From Amyelois transitella (lineage: Eukaryota; Arthropoda; Insecta; Lepidoptera; Pyralidae): DNA of 64,000 bases. Below the pieces are notes generated by a model. The model did no database searches. It saw only the letters and a list, made by a program, of their open reading frames with translations, and had not been told where the DNA came from. The position numbers and the translations under genes are program-made. Below are positions 42,101-57,100 of the stretch, one piece after another (the stretch's first letter is position 1; each line of letters starts with the position of its first letter). The stretch covers positions 558,001 to 622,000 of the forward strand of contig NC_083513.1 of the NCBI RefSeq assembly GCF_032362555.1, given 5' to 3'.

Positions 42101-45100
42101 CAACATATTGTGTCGTTATCTATGTATGAACTGTAGAAAATGAAACTGTTAATTGTAGTAAAAAAAATTATTAATAAAAGGTTAAATTTAATACATTAGC
42201 TAAGGTTAAATTTAACATTTTGTCAACGGTTTTATTACCTAAGCGTGTGCGCACTGACCCACAACATGTTGTCCCGTTGTCCGGCAGTGTGCACATGAAA
42301 CTGTTAATTGTAGTAAAAAAAAAATATTAATAAAAGGTAAAATTTAATACATTAGCATTTAACATTTTGTCAACGGTTTTATTACCTAAGCGTGTGCGCA
42401 CTGACCCACAACATGTTATACATAAAAACCTTCCTCTTGAATCACTCTACCTGTTACAAAAAAGCGCATCAAAATCCGTTGCGTAATTTTAAAGATTTAA
42501 GCGTACAGACAAACAGACTAAAATAGCGACTTTGTTTTATACTATGTAGTGAAGCGTGTGCGCATTGAACTACAACATGTTGTCCCGTTGTCCGGCAGTG
42601 TGCACATGAAACTGTTAATTGTAGTAAAAAAAAAATATTAACAAATGGTAAAATTTAATACATTAGCATTTAACATTTTGTCAACGGTTTTATTACCTAA
42701 GCGTGTGCGCACTGAGCTACAACATATTATACATAAAAACCTTCCTCTTGAATCACTCTACCTGTTACAAAAAAGCGCATCGAAATCCGTTGCGTAATTT
42801 TAAAGATTTAAGCGTACAGACAAACAGACTAAAATAGCGACTTTGTTTCATACTATGTAGTGAAGCGTGTGCGCATTGAACTACAACATGTTGTCCCGTT
42901 GTCCGGCAGTGTGCACGTGAAACTGTTAATTGTAGTTAAAAAAAATATTAACAAAAGGTTAAATTTAATACATTAGCTAAGGTTAAATTTTACATTTTGT
43001 CAACGGTTTTATTACCTAAGCGTGTGCGCACTGACCTACAACATATTGTGTCGTTATCTATGTATGAACTTTAGAAAATGAAACTGGTAATTGTAGCAAA
43101 AAAAAAATTAACAAAATGTAAAATTTAATACATTAGCATTTAACATTTTGTCAACGGTTTTATTACCTAAGCGTGTGCGCACTGAGCTACAACATGTTAT
43201 ACATAAAAACCTTCCTCTTGAATCCCTCTACCTGTTACAAAACACCGCATCAAAATCCGTTGCGTAATTTTAAAGATTTAAGCGTACAGACAAACAGACT
43301 AAAATAGCGACTTTGTTTCATACTATGTAGTGAAGCGCGTGCGCATTGAACTACAACATGTTGTCCCGTTGTCCGGCAGTGTGCACATGAAACTGTTAAT
43401 TGTAGTAAAAAAAAAATATTAATAAAAGGTAAAATTTAATACATTAGCATTTAACATTTTGTCAACGGTTTTATTACCTAAGCGTGTGCGCATTGATTTT
43501 CATTTTTTCAAAGATTTAAGCGTACAGACAAACAGACTAAAATAGCGACTTTGTTTCATACTATGTAGTTAAGCGTGTGCGCATTGAACTACAACATGTC
43601 CCGTCTTGTCCGGCAGTGTGCACGTGGTGTTCGGCCACGTGGTCGGCGGCGCGGCGCTCGTGCGGCAGCTGGAGACGCTGCCCGTGGACCGCAACGCGCG
43701 CCCTCTGCAGGACGTCACCGTCGCCAACTGCGGGCAGCTGGTCAGGGTCAAAGCAGGTCGGTACATTACTGTTTTAACAAACTGACAAATTCAAATTCAA
43801 AAGAATACAGGTCTTCCATGGGGACTATTCCAAAAGCCAGCAGTCTTGAAAGACTCACAGGCCTCGTTCAGCTGTTAGGCTTAATGATAGAATTGAGATT
43901 CAAATAGTGGTCACCCCGCTGGCCGCTCTGTGGAGAGCGGCTACCGCGTCACGAATGTGAGAGGGCAGCTCATGCTCCTGGCAACGAAGCGGTAGGCGAT
44001 GGCACCGTGTGGTTTTAGTGAGTTCCACATAGCCGGGTAGACGAAGCTCTTTCCACAGGTAAAAAAAAGGTCGGTACATCACTATTTTAGGAGCTTGTCA
44101 CTTGCAAAGATTGGTGCTTGGTAATGCCGAACCAAATCAATTGGCCATCTATAGCTAAAAGGTTAGTGGATTATCATATCTGTAACTTAGACTCAAACGC
44201 GCGCCCGCTGCAGGACGTCACCGTCGCCAAATGCGGGCAGCTGGTCAGGGTCAAAGCAGGTTGGTACATCACTATTTTAACAAACTGACAAATTAAAAAA
44301 TTCCAAGTGCCGCGCGATTCCCGGCACCAATACAAAAAAGAATAGGACCACTCCATCTCTTTCCCATGGATGTCGTAAAAGGCGACTAAGGGATAGGCTT
44401 AAAAACTTGGGTTTCTTCTTTAAAGCGATGGGCTAGCAATCTGTCACTATTTGAATCTCAATTCTATCATTAAGACAAATAGCTGAACGTGGCCATTCAG
44501 TCTTTTCAAGACTGTTGGCTCTGTCTACCCCGCAATGGATATAGACGTGACCATATTTATGTATGTATGGTACGACACTATTTAAAAGAATACAGGTCTT
44601 CCACGGGGACTATACCAATTTACTTTTCAAAAGCCAGCAGTCTTGAAAGACTCACAGGCCACGCTCAGCTGTTTGGCTTAATGATAGAATTGAGATTCAA
44701 ATAGTGACAGGTTGCTAGCCCATCGCCTAAAAGAAGAATCCCCAAGTTTATAAGTTTGTGCTCAAAGATCCTTTATTTGTGCTCGAAAGTAAAATTAAGA
44801 TTATTATTTTGATAGTAGAATTAAATTGGGAGATTATTAAATTCATGTGGATTTTTCAGGAAAAAAGCGTAAACCGGAGAAAAGCAAAGATGAAAGTGAC
44901 GCGGAGTCTGAGAAGGAGCATAAGAAGGACAGGAAGAAGAAGAAGGAGAAGAAAGAAAAGAAGAAAAAGAGGTGTGTATATATTTATTTAAGTGTACCTT
45001 ACTTATATGTTAAGATGTTTGAACTGATATAATTTAAAAGCATTAGTTTATTTTAATAGCAATATTTTTATTTTCGTAGTTAAAACTTATAAAGCAGTGT

Positions 45101-48100
45101 TGTGCATTTTGTGATACTAAAAAAATTTTAAACTCTCGTGACCTTATCGAAAATTCCTAAGTCATCCGGTGTCAGCATAGCAAAAATATGTCAATGGGGT
45201 GTTAATTAAATAATTTATAATAGCGGACTTATCACTATTGGTATTTCATCCCAAATATCTTTTTTGGGAAAGTATTTCTCTTTGTTATTTTTTGTTTCTT
45301 AATAACAATGATAAGTAAAAAATAATTGAATAGAATAGAATAGATTTATTTTCAAAATTGGATACAAGGTATCACTTATTGACGTCACATGACTTAAATC
45401 TAATTATAACTACCACCGCTTCCGAAGCGCATGTGTAGAAGAAGCGGCGGAACAAACTGCACTGCAGCATTTTCATCAGACGTAAATGAAATTATAACTA
45501 CCACTGCTTCCGAAGCGCATGTGTAGAAGAAGCGGCGGAACAAATTACACTGCAGCATTTTCATCAGATGTCAATTGTTTCAGACACCAGTCAGAGCCGT
45601 CTGGCGAGGATGAGGAGCCCCAGGAGGCGGCTCATCCCCTGGTGGTGACCAGCAAGATAGACCCGCGGGAGATCCCGGCCGTGCCCGCCAACCGGTTCCT
45701 GCTGCGCGCCGCGCGCGACCGCGACCAGGGCGCGCCCGACCCGCGGCAGGACAGGGACAGGTATATACATACATACAGACATACATACATACATCATACA
45801 TACATATATACATACATACATATATACATACATACATATATACATACATACATACATACAGACATACATACATCATACATACATATATACATACATCATA
45901 CATACATACATAAAATCACGCCTCTTTCCCGGAGGGCTACGCAGAGACTACATCTTTCCACTTGCCACAATCTCTGCATACTTCCCTCGCTTCATCCACA
46001 TTCATGCAAGCTCGGCGGCTTCGGGTACTTTGGACCTGACCCTTTACCAGGACGTCCTTAATTTGATCAAGATACGTTCGTCCCCACTCAGACCTTTTCC
46101 TTAAAGGGCCTCCCCCTTTAAGGAAAAGGTCTGAGTGGCAAAATGATACATAACTAGCTGTCCCGGCAAATGTTGTTTTGCCATATAAATAATTTTCTAA
46201 TTAAAAAAAGTTAAGGGTGGACAACCCTTAAGGGGTATGAAAAATAGATGTTGGCCGATTCTCAGACCTACTCAATACTATGCTCACAAAATTTTGTCAA
46301 CGGTGTTAAACCAATACTTTTGAAGCAAAATGCCAACTTATCTTGAGTTTAGAAATCTCCTAAATTCATGCTCTCTCTCTCATCTCCTGACATCTTTATG
46401 AAAATAAACACAGATTTATGTTAAAAATTTCTTTAGTCGCTTCATGCAGTAAATTGAGATTGAAACCCTATTCCACTCTGTCAACTTCGATGTTTAAGTT
46501 ATATTTTATAAAAGATACTCAGATATTTTTTTTTATGATGATTCTTAATTACAGCTTTTCTAAATTCCTAATGTAAGTAAATATTTATGGGGTATAATTT
46601 TAATTTCTTTTATTATTAAAGCAGTTTAGTTTTAGCAGTCTCCGAAGTTCTGAAACATCAATCGAGGCGATATATTTTTCTATATGTGACTGTACTGTGA
46701 AAATAATAGAAGATTATTAAAAAAAAGGTTTTAGTGGGTTGAAAATTTAATAGGTGTATGTATTTCTTTTTAAATACACATATTACCAAATTTTCTTCAA
46801 GTTGTCCGGCAGTGCCGTGTGGTTCCCGGCACCAATACAAAAAAAGAATAGGATCACTCCATCTCTTTCCCATGGATGTCGTAAAAGGCAACTAAGGGAT
46901 AGGCTTATAAAATTGCGATTCTTTTTTTTTGAAGCGATGGGCTAGTAGCCTGTCACTATTTGGATCTCAATTCCACGTGGCCATTCAGTCTTTTCGGGAC
47001 TATTGGCTCTGTCTACCCCGTAAGGGATATAGACGTGACTATATGTATGTATGTTTGTTAAAGTTTGATAAGGAGATCTGCCTACACAAACGTACATACA
47101 AAAAGTATAAGCCAGTCAGTAACATGTATATTTTTGTTCAGGATGCGTTACCGCGAGAGGGATAGACATACATACACACGCAGCGGCAGAATCATCAAGG
47201 GAAGGGGTGTATTTGTAAGTATTCAATTTGGTTGTTCACTGTACATTTACTGTCACATTTATATTTGTTAGATAATTCATTCATTCATATAATCACGTCT
47301 ATATCCCTTGCGGGGTAGACAGAGCCAGTAGTCTTGAAATACTTGTTAGATAATTAAGTAAAAAAATATAAAGCTGAAGAGTTTTGTTTGTTTGTTTGTT
47401 TGAACGCGCTTATCTCAGGAACTACTGGTTCGAATTGAAAAATTATTTTTGTGTTGAATAGACCATTTATCGAGGAACGCTTTAGGCTGTATAACATCAC
47501 GCTGCAACTATAAGAGCGAAGAAATGGAGAATATGAAAAAAAAAAAACGGTGAAAATTATTCATCCTTGAGGGCTTCAATGATGCATAAAATAACTATTC
47601 CACGCGGACCAAGTCGCGGGCACAGCTAGTATGTAGTATATTAAAAAAATTGAATTAAATGTGCCGTGTGGTTCCCGGCACCAATAAAAAAAGAATAGGA
47701 CCACTTCATCTCTTTCCCATGGATGTCGTAAAAGGCGACTAAGGGATAGGTTTCCAAACTTGGGATTCTTTTTTAGGCGACAGGCTAGCAACCTGTCACT
47801 ATTTGAATCTCAATTCTATCATTAAGCCAAATAGCTGAACGTGGTCTTTCAGTCTTTTCAAGACTGTTGGCTCTGTCTACCCCGTAAGGGATATAGACGT
47901 GATGATATGTATGTATGTATGTAAAAATTGAATGTTTTTTTCATTAACAGCGTTACCGTACCCCGTCCCGTTCCCGGTCCCGATCTCGTTCAGTGACCCC
48001 GCCCCATTGGAGACAAGCGCAGAGGAGAATCATCAAGTTATCAGAATTCGAGGTAATATTTGTTATAATAGTATTATTAGAATAAGATAGATTTACCGTC

Positions 48101-51100
48101 ACCAATAAAAAAAAAAGAAAAAAATTATATGTTTGCCGTGTGGTTCTCGGCACCATTACAAAAAAGAATAGGACCACCCCGTCTCATTCCCATGGATGTC
48201 GTAAAAGGCGACTAAGGGATGGGCTTATAAAATTGAGATTTTTCTTTTAGGCGATGGGCTAGCAACCTGTCACTAGTTGAATCTCAATTCTATCATTAAG
48301 CCAAACAGCTGAACGTGGCCAATCAGTCTTTTCAAGACTGTTGGCTCTGTCTACACCACAAGGGATAAAGACGTGACCATATGTATGTATGTATAGAATA
48401 AAATAGATTAACAACACCAATAAAAAAAAAAATAGGACCTCTCCGTCTCATTCTCATGGATGTCGTAAAAGGCGACTAAGGGATGGGCTTATAAAATTGA
48501 GATTCTTCTTTTAGGGCGATAGGCTAGCAACCTGTCACTATTTAAATCTCAATTTTATCATCAAGCCAAACAGCTGAACGTGGCCTATCAGTCTTTACAA
48601 GACTGTTGGCTCGGTCATGCATATAGTCACGTCTATATCCCACACAGGGTAGACTGAGCAAATAGTCTTGTTAAGACTAAGGCCACTTCCAACTGTATAT
48701 AGCTTTATGATGGAATTGAATTATGTTTAAATTTATTTACATTTCAGCGTGGCGAACAAGACCGGGAGAAAGAAGATCATGAAAGGCCCAGAACCACAAG
48801 GCAGATAAGCGGTAAGTCGCCTCACCTCTAATGTTATAGTCCATTTCTGTAGGTACTGGAATAAAGTTATTTAGTCGCTATACATACATACATGAAATCA
48901 CGCCTTTTTCTCGGAGGGGTAGGCAGAGACAACATCTTTCCACTTGCCACGATCTCTGCATACTTCCTTCGTTTCATCCACATTCATAACTCTCTTCATG
49001 CAAGCTCGGCGGTTTCGGATACTTTTGACCTGACCCTTTACCAGGACGTCCTCAATTTGATCAAGATACGTTCGTCTAGGTCTTCCCACTCCGACCTTTC
49101 TCTCCACACTCTCCTTGTATATCTGCTTAGTCAACCTGTTTTCATTCATCCTCTCCACATGACCGAACCATCTTAACATACCCTTTTCTATTCCTGTAAC
49201 TACATCTTTCGTTGCTAGTTCTGAATTATTCCAGTTATTCCTGACTGTCCCTCCGGAAAAGGGACTTAATTATATTATATGTATGTATGCATAAAAAATA
49301 GAATCGTTGAGTCAGTATCTCGCAACACAAGTCTCGAACTTACTTCGAGGCTAACTTAATCTGTGTAATTTGTACTGTATATACCTATAATTTTTTTTTT
49401 CATAGGTGACGCAGAAGGTGGTACCCCGGAACAGCCCAAGGAAAAGGAAGAAGGGGAATGTGACACAACTTTAGGTACGTCATTGTTCTTCTAACTTCTA
49501 ATTATAATTTGTACAGTGTGTACATACATATTTTATTTTATTTTTAAACAGCGACTAAGGAAGGGAAGGGCTTTTGAACTTGGGATCTTTTAGGCGATGG
49601 GCTAGCAACCTGTCAATACAACAATTTAAATCTCAATTACAATTAATATAATGATACATTATTCAGCTAAACGTGGCCTATCAGTATTTTCAAGACGCTT
49701 GGCTCTGTCTAGCCTGCAATTGATATAGAAGTGGTTGTATATATTATATATGTACCTTTGTTAGAGGTATTGTCAACACGCCAAGATGATGCTGGATTGG
49801 ATGAGTCAGGTTTTTACACGAAGCGATTCCGGCTGACCTCTGCAACCTTTGCAGGGGAACCTTACCCGTATTGGATCGATCATAGTTATCAATGTGTTAT
49901 CAATTGTGAGAAAACCTGCACATTCAGGCAACTGGATGTGTAGCCATGATCGATCCAATATGGGTTAGGTTTCCCTTCGTAAGTTGTGGAGGTCAGACGG
50001 TAGTCGCTCCGTGTAAAAATCTGACTCACCCAATCCAGGATCCATGGTCAAAGGCTTACCCCGGGCTCCTCTCCTGAATGGTGAGGGAGGATGCAACCGG
50101 GACTAAAGTCAGGAGGAAAAGAAGACTTTAGGAATGTTATCATTGCACTTAATTTGCAGTGTTAAAATTGTACAGTAGCTAGGAATAAAATGTTGAAGGC
50201 AGAGTATATGATTGATAAGTATTTAATAAAAAATATTTTGTTTACAGAAAAGTCGAAAGTAGATTACAATGCTCTGGACTTTGAAGAGGATGTAGAACAA
50301 GAAGGTAAGAAGCTGAAACTCTTGTTTTATTTATGCAATAAAAAAAATTGATCAATTAATCCGATTTTGTTAAATTTTCTTGGTTTGATTGATAGTTTTA
50401 AGTTTATGGTTACACTAGATTCTGTACGGGGCTACGTTTTTGTGGGAAATTTCAGAAAAAGTAGTGTCACTCCCAAAGGTCTGTCTGTACCTGTGAAAAA
50501 TTTCGTGAAAATCAGTCTAGTGGCTTTTGAGTTTATTCGTTACAAACTGACAAAAATACAATATATGACTAATTATTTTTATGCCCCATAAAAAATTATA
50601 CATGCAGTAAAAACATACATTACGAATATGTTGAGCAAAAGCGGATTTTGGACGCTTATTCTGGTCCTCTAATGATGACTAGACGCACATGCACACATTG
50701 TATTTTAATGCTACTATCGAAGATCCTAATTAGTTCTGCGCGTGCAGCTAGAACGGAGTGAATGTATTCATTGTGTGTGTGAATACGTTCATTAATGTAA
50801 TATATTTTAAGTTCTCATTGTGAGTTTTTGTAGATTCTTTTATGAGAATAAATTTCTTTAACCGCATTTATTATACAAAAAAAAAAAAAAAAAATCTTGT
50901 TCTCTTTATTAAAAGTGTGAATGTGGATCAATCAGCTGTGTTTTAAGATTATGTATATTCACAATTGATGTGTGCAATATGCATACATACATATTGTCAC
51001 GTCTATATCCCTTATGGGGTAGACAGAGCCAATAGTCCCGAAAAGACTGAATGTCCACATTCAGCTGCTCGGCTTAATGATGGTATCCAAATAGTGACAG

Positions 51101-54100
51101 GTTGCTAGCCCATCGCCTAAAAAAGAATCACAAGTATGTAAGCCTAACCCTTAGTCGCCTTTTACGACATCCATGTCAAAGAAATGGAGTGGTCCTATTA
51201 TTTTTTGTATTGGTGCCGGGAACCACACGACACATGGTGTGCAATATGATCATATCTATATGAATAAATTCAAATTGTTAGACGAAGCAGTCCCGCACAA
51301 GCGTCGCGGGGACGCTCGAGCGGACAATCGTCGCCGCGAGCGCGGCGAGCGAGCGGAGCGCGGCGAGCGGGCGGCGCGCCGCGACACTCGCGCCGACATG
51401 CTCGCCCTGGCGCTGGGCGTCCACCCGAAGCATGACCAGCAGTGAGTGTACATACATACATACAGTCACGTCTATATCCCTTGCGGGGTAGACAGAGCTA
51501 AACTTGCTTGGAAAATTTCACAATTCTTCATTTTATCTGTAACTAGAGGCCGCCCGCGACTTCGTCCGCATGGAAACCCTATCAATCCCGCGGGAACTCT
51601 GGGATAAAAAGTAGCCTATGTGTTATTCTGGGTCTTCAGCTACCTACATACCAAATTTCATGGTAATCGGTTCAGTAGTTTTTGCGTGAAAGAGTAACAA
51701 ACTTCCATACATCCATACAAACTTTCGCCTTTATAATATTAGTAGGATTATGTATATTTTATCTATAGAGATAGCCGTGAACCACGTCGCCGTGATGGTC
51801 CTCAGTCGGCGGTGTACTCCGCCCCCAGGCTCCCCTCGGCCGTGGCCGCCAACGAAGCCCCCAAACAGGCCGACAGTGCCGGGGGCTACGACCCTTTCAC
51901 GATGTTAAGAAGCACCTTCAATAGAGAGAAGAATACACAGCGGAAAGATGCCAAGTAAGTCCACCTTAGACTTAGTACTTCCACCTTAGACGAGTTTTTA
52001 CGAGTGTGAAGACCATGAATTTAGAGGAATTGTTGATGACCATGATAAAACTAGTCATTCAGTACTTAATTCGCAATTGAAAGGCATAAGCGCGTTGACT
52101 AAGCAGATATACAAGGAGAGTGTGGAGGGAAAGGTCGGAGTGGGAAGACCTAGACGAACGTATCTTGATCAAATTAAGGACGTCCTGGTAAAGGGTCAGG
52201 TCTAGAGTATCCGAAACCGCCGAGCTTGCATGATGAGAGTTATGAATGTGGATGAAGGGAAGGCAGTATGCAGAGATCGTTGCAAGTGGAAAGTTGTCGT
52301 CTCTGCCTACCCCTCCGGGATAAATGGCGTGATTTAATTAATGTATGATATAAATGGATTTATTTTTTTAACAAGAAAAAATCAAATCTTGGTGTCAATC
52401 AAGTATTCCCTTGAAATATTTTTAACTAGTTTTACATTCATACATATAGTCACGACTATAACCCTTGCGGTGTAGACAGAGCCAACAATCTTGAAAAGAC
52501 TGATAGGTCACGTTCAGCTTTTTGGCTTGATGAAAGAAATGAGATTCAAACAGTGACAGGTTGCTAGCCCATCGCCTAAAAGAAGAATCCCAAGTTTATA
52601 AGCATATCCCTTAGTCGCCTTTTACGACATCCATGGGAACGAGATGGACTGGTCCTATTCTTTCTTTTTATTGGTGCGGTTATTTAAATAGTTTAAAAAG
52701 AAAGATTGCCTTTAACTACTTTTTAAATATTCTCTATAGGAACGAAGACCTCCGTTCGGAACTGAATCGACGCGACAGAAATCGCTCGGACCAACGCGAG
52801 AGAGTCAACACACATCGCGTGAAAGAACCAGAGATGGAAGATGAAAGGGAACGCCACAAGAGCGAGCGAGACGACAGGAAGAACGAAAGAGATAGCGAAC
52901 GGCGGCAGAGTGTACAGAAAGAGCGGGAAGGAAAATCTTCTGACGCCAATGACAAGGAAAGATCAAAAGAACGGTACGAAAAACGCGATAAACCAACAGA
53001 TAAATACAAAGATGATGATAAGAGAGAAAAATCTATGGAAAGATACCAAGATTCCGCCGATAAACGCGATGAGAAACGCGGGTCTAGTAGTGCTGAGAAA
53101 CGTAGATCTAGAAGTGTTGAGAAACGTAGATCTAGAAGTGTTGAGAAACCTAGATCAATAAGTGTTGAGAAACGCAGGTCTACAAGTATTGACAAACGCG
53201 AAAAATCCACAGATAGACACAGAGACAATGAGAAACGTGAGAAATCTAAAGACAGGCGGAGAGGCAGTGAGAAACGTGATAGGTCACGAGACAGGTCGCG
53301 CGAGAGGCGTGATAAATCTAAAGATAAATATAGAGATGATGAGAAACGGTCTAAGGACAGATCTGATGATAAACGCGAGAGATCTAAGGAGAGATATGCT
53401 AAACGCGATAGATCGCGCGACAAGTCCCGCGACAAATCTCGCGATAAATCTAAAGATCGTTACGATGAGAAACGGGGCAGGTCTAGGGAAAGACGTCGCG
53501 ATAGAGAGACACGGGACAGATCTAGAGAGAGACGACATGACAGTGAGAAACGGGATAGGTCTCGGGAACGACGTCGGGATAGTGAGAAACGCGATAGGTC
53601 TAAGGATAGACACGAGAAACGAGAACGGTCTAGAGAGAGAAGTGAGAAACGCAAAGATGACAGGAGTAAGACTAGAGACGAGGAGAGGGAGAAGAGAAGA
53701 TCTAGGTCGAGAAGCAGGAACAGGTGAGTTATTTATACATGCATACATATGATCACGTCTTTATCCCTTAGGGTCAATCGTCTTGAGAAGGCTAGAAGGC
53801 CACGTTCAGATATATGGCATAATAATAGAATTGAGATTCAAATAGTGACAGGTTTTATTGCTTCAAATCGTTGAGCTGGAATGGAATACTGGAAAGGTTG
53901 CTTCACCTTGCTGTGAGGAAGCCTTTTTGATATTCACAAAAACGCACAAATTGTAAAATGCTGTTACTTAGTACAGTTAAGTTTGTGATATCAAATAAAA
54001 TATTTTTCTTTCTTTCTAAATCATAATAATATTTGAAGTATTAATATGCTAGTCGACTTTGTCTACTTTTAGTCTAATTTGGTCAATTGGTCTTCTTCCT

Positions 54101-57100
54101 ACCGTCCCAGTCCCAGTCGCGATTATATCCTCAATTCTCTAGCTCAAGCTTGGACAAGCTCGGAATTCGACCTTGACCATGTATCTAGGATTGGGCGAGT
54201 CATGTTTTTCGCGACACGAAGCGACTCCCATCTGACATCCGCAACCTTCGCAGGGGAACCTAACTCATACTGGACCTTAGTTTCACATTCAGTTGCCTGA
54301 ATGTGCAGGTTTCCTCACGATGTTTTCCCTCACCGTATGAGCGTAAATTGGATCAATTGATCTTGATATGTATTGTCTCATTACATAAGGTCGAAGTCCC
54401 CAAGAAGACGCGACAGAAAACGTTCCGAATCTACAAGTAAGGACAAGAACAAGACACCTGATGAAGATGACAAGAAAAAGGTAATTCACATACATACATA
54501 TGGTCACGTCTATACCCCTTGCGGGGTAGACAGAGCCAACAGTCTTGAAAAGACTGAATGGCCACGTTCAGCTATTTGGCTTAATGATAGAATTGAGATT
54601 CAAATAGTGACAGGTTGTTAACCCATCGCCTTGAAAAGATTCCCAAGTTTGTAAGCCTATTCCTTAGTCGCCTATTACGACATCCATGGGAAAGAGTGGT
54701 CCTATTCCATTTTTGTATTGGTGCCGGGAACCACACGACATGTAATCCACACTAATAATAAAGAGGAAATATTTGTATTTTTGTATGTTTGTAAAGCAGA
54801 AACTTGAAAAACTACTTAACCTATTTACGAACATTCTTTCACTAATATAAAGCTACATTGTTCCTGATAAAGGTAAAAAGTAATTCATTTTCATTTTTTT
54901 ATTTGCATAACATGAGTACAACAAAATCTTTAATATATATACCATCGTATTTACCCTTTCGGATGTTGCAAACATTTATTATGTATTAGTAAACATACTA
55001 ACTTATACATAAAGATACTTATTTAATAACATATTATAATTTCTATTTTTTATTTCCAATCGCCTTTCTATTTTAATTTCCTCCCACCCTAAGGTTGACT
55101 GGAAGAGATTGCTTTAGCGATATCGCCTTTGTACCTCATTACCTGTGTTATTTTTTTTCTGTTTTTCTTTTTCAATTATGATGCATTAGACTCTATCTAT
55201 CTATATTTTTTTTCATAATTTTTTAGTATTCTATTAAAGTGCTTTTTTTTTGTATTCATGAAAAAAAAAAGCGCTTCTTATAACATTCTCTTGCGTGCTG
55301 TTATTGTGTGTGTGTGTGTGTGTCTGATTAAACACAAGAACTATGCTACAAAAATATAAATTTTTGTTTATATTATTCCCGAATCGCTCCTAATTGTTGG
55401 GTAGTTGTGACATACAAATTTGTTATAATATTTCGTTTTTTTTTTGCAGGAAGAAGAACGGTTGGAAGCCAAAAAGGAGTTGATGGAGATTGTTCGCCTT
55501 ATAAAGCTTCGGCAAAGGGATAGGGAGAAGGCCGCAGGTATGATGTCTTTTTAACCGACTTCAAAGGAGGTTCTCAATTTGTAGCGGGTATTTTTTTTTG
55601 GCAAATTATTCTAAGTACCCGGTTGACCGAGCCTTGCTCGGTCTACCAGAGATGGCGCTGACATAGTTTCTTAAAACGCGGTGTTTAAAATGTTTATATA
55701 TCTTGGGAACCAAGCTTTTCTCGAACCTAGGACCTTGATAAATCGATTCCTTGAGTCGAAAAGCCCCTAATCTGTAACTTTCATGAAAATCGTTGGAGCC
55801 GTTTCCGAGATCCTGATTATATATATACAAGAATTGCTTGTTTAATTATATTAGATAGATAGATTGAGTTAGTTTCCTAGATAAAAGTTCGAAACCAGTG
55901 TTACGGACCACGGATTACGTTCCCATGGACGTCGTAAAAGGCGACTAAGGGATAGGCTTATAAACTTGAGATTCTTCTTATAAGCGATGGGATAGCAACT
56001 TGTCACTATTTGAATCTCAATTTTATCATTAAGCCAAACAGCTGAACGTGGCTTATCAGTCTTTTCAACACTGTTAGCTCTGTCTAGCAATGGATAAAGA
56101 CGTGATTATATGTATAATGTATGTCATAAAATTATAATCTAATCTTTATATATATAATATACACATATATATTATGTATTAACTATCTTTTTGTTGTGAA
56201 TATGGACGTAGCGAAGGAAGTATGCAGAGATCGTGGCAAGTGGAAAGTGGTAGTCTCTGCCTGCCCCTCCGGGAAAAAGTCGTGATTTAATCTATGCATG
56301 TATGTATGCCTTTTTTGTTACAGAGGCAAAGAAGAAACGCGAGTCGTCAGCGAGCTCGTCGGACTCCGAACGCGGTCGCTCGCGACGATCGTCTGATCGC
56401 AAGCGAAGCCGAAGCAGGTCAGTATACTCATACATACATATGGTCACGTCTATATCCCTTGCGGGGTAGACAGAGCCAACAGTCTTGAAAATACTGAATG
56501 GCCACGTACAGCTATTTGGCTTAACGATAGAATTGAGCTTCAACTAGTGACAGGTTGCTAGCCCATCGCCTAAAAAAGAATCCCAAGTTTGTAAGCATAT
56601 CCCTTAGTCGCCTTTTACGACATCCATGGGAAAGATTTGGAGTGGTCCTCTTCTTTTGTGTATTGGTGCCGGGAGCCACACGGCACGGTTAGTATACTCG
56701 TTGTACCAAATGCATACATACATATATGTAGTCACGTTCATATCCCTTGCGGGTTAGACAGAGGCAACAGTCTTGAAAACAGACTGAAAGGCCACGTTCG
56801 GCTGTATGGCTTTATAATGCACATTTGTTTACATTAAAAAGCATGAATGAATGTTAAACTAATGATTTCTATACGAGTACTTCGTCAAATTCGACGGCCT
56901 CTGTGGCGCAGCGGTAGTACGCTTGTCTGTGACACCGGAGGTCCCGGGTTCGAATCCCGGCCAGGGTATGATGAGAAAAGAACTTTTTCTGATTGGCCTG
57001 GGTCTTGGATGTTTCTCTATATAAGTATTTATTATAAAATATAGTATCGTTGAGTTCGTATCTCGTAACACAAGTCTCGAACTCACTTCGAGACTAACTC

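Noticed and set aside
45580..45903. Tyr/Val/Cys-rich minus-strand frames
   Set aside because: Translation of the ATAC/CATA microsatellite and exon 7 antisense.
52734..53435. Antisense open frame of 233 codons opposite the RS-domain exon
   Set aside because: It is the mirror of RS/RD repeats (Arg-Ser and Glu-Lys codons rarely give stops in other frames). Splice phases and family homology support the plus strand only.
53162..53752. Alternative plus-strand frame of 196 codons in exon 15
   Set aside because: Same cause; it does not join to exons 14 or 16 in phase and has no recognisable domain.
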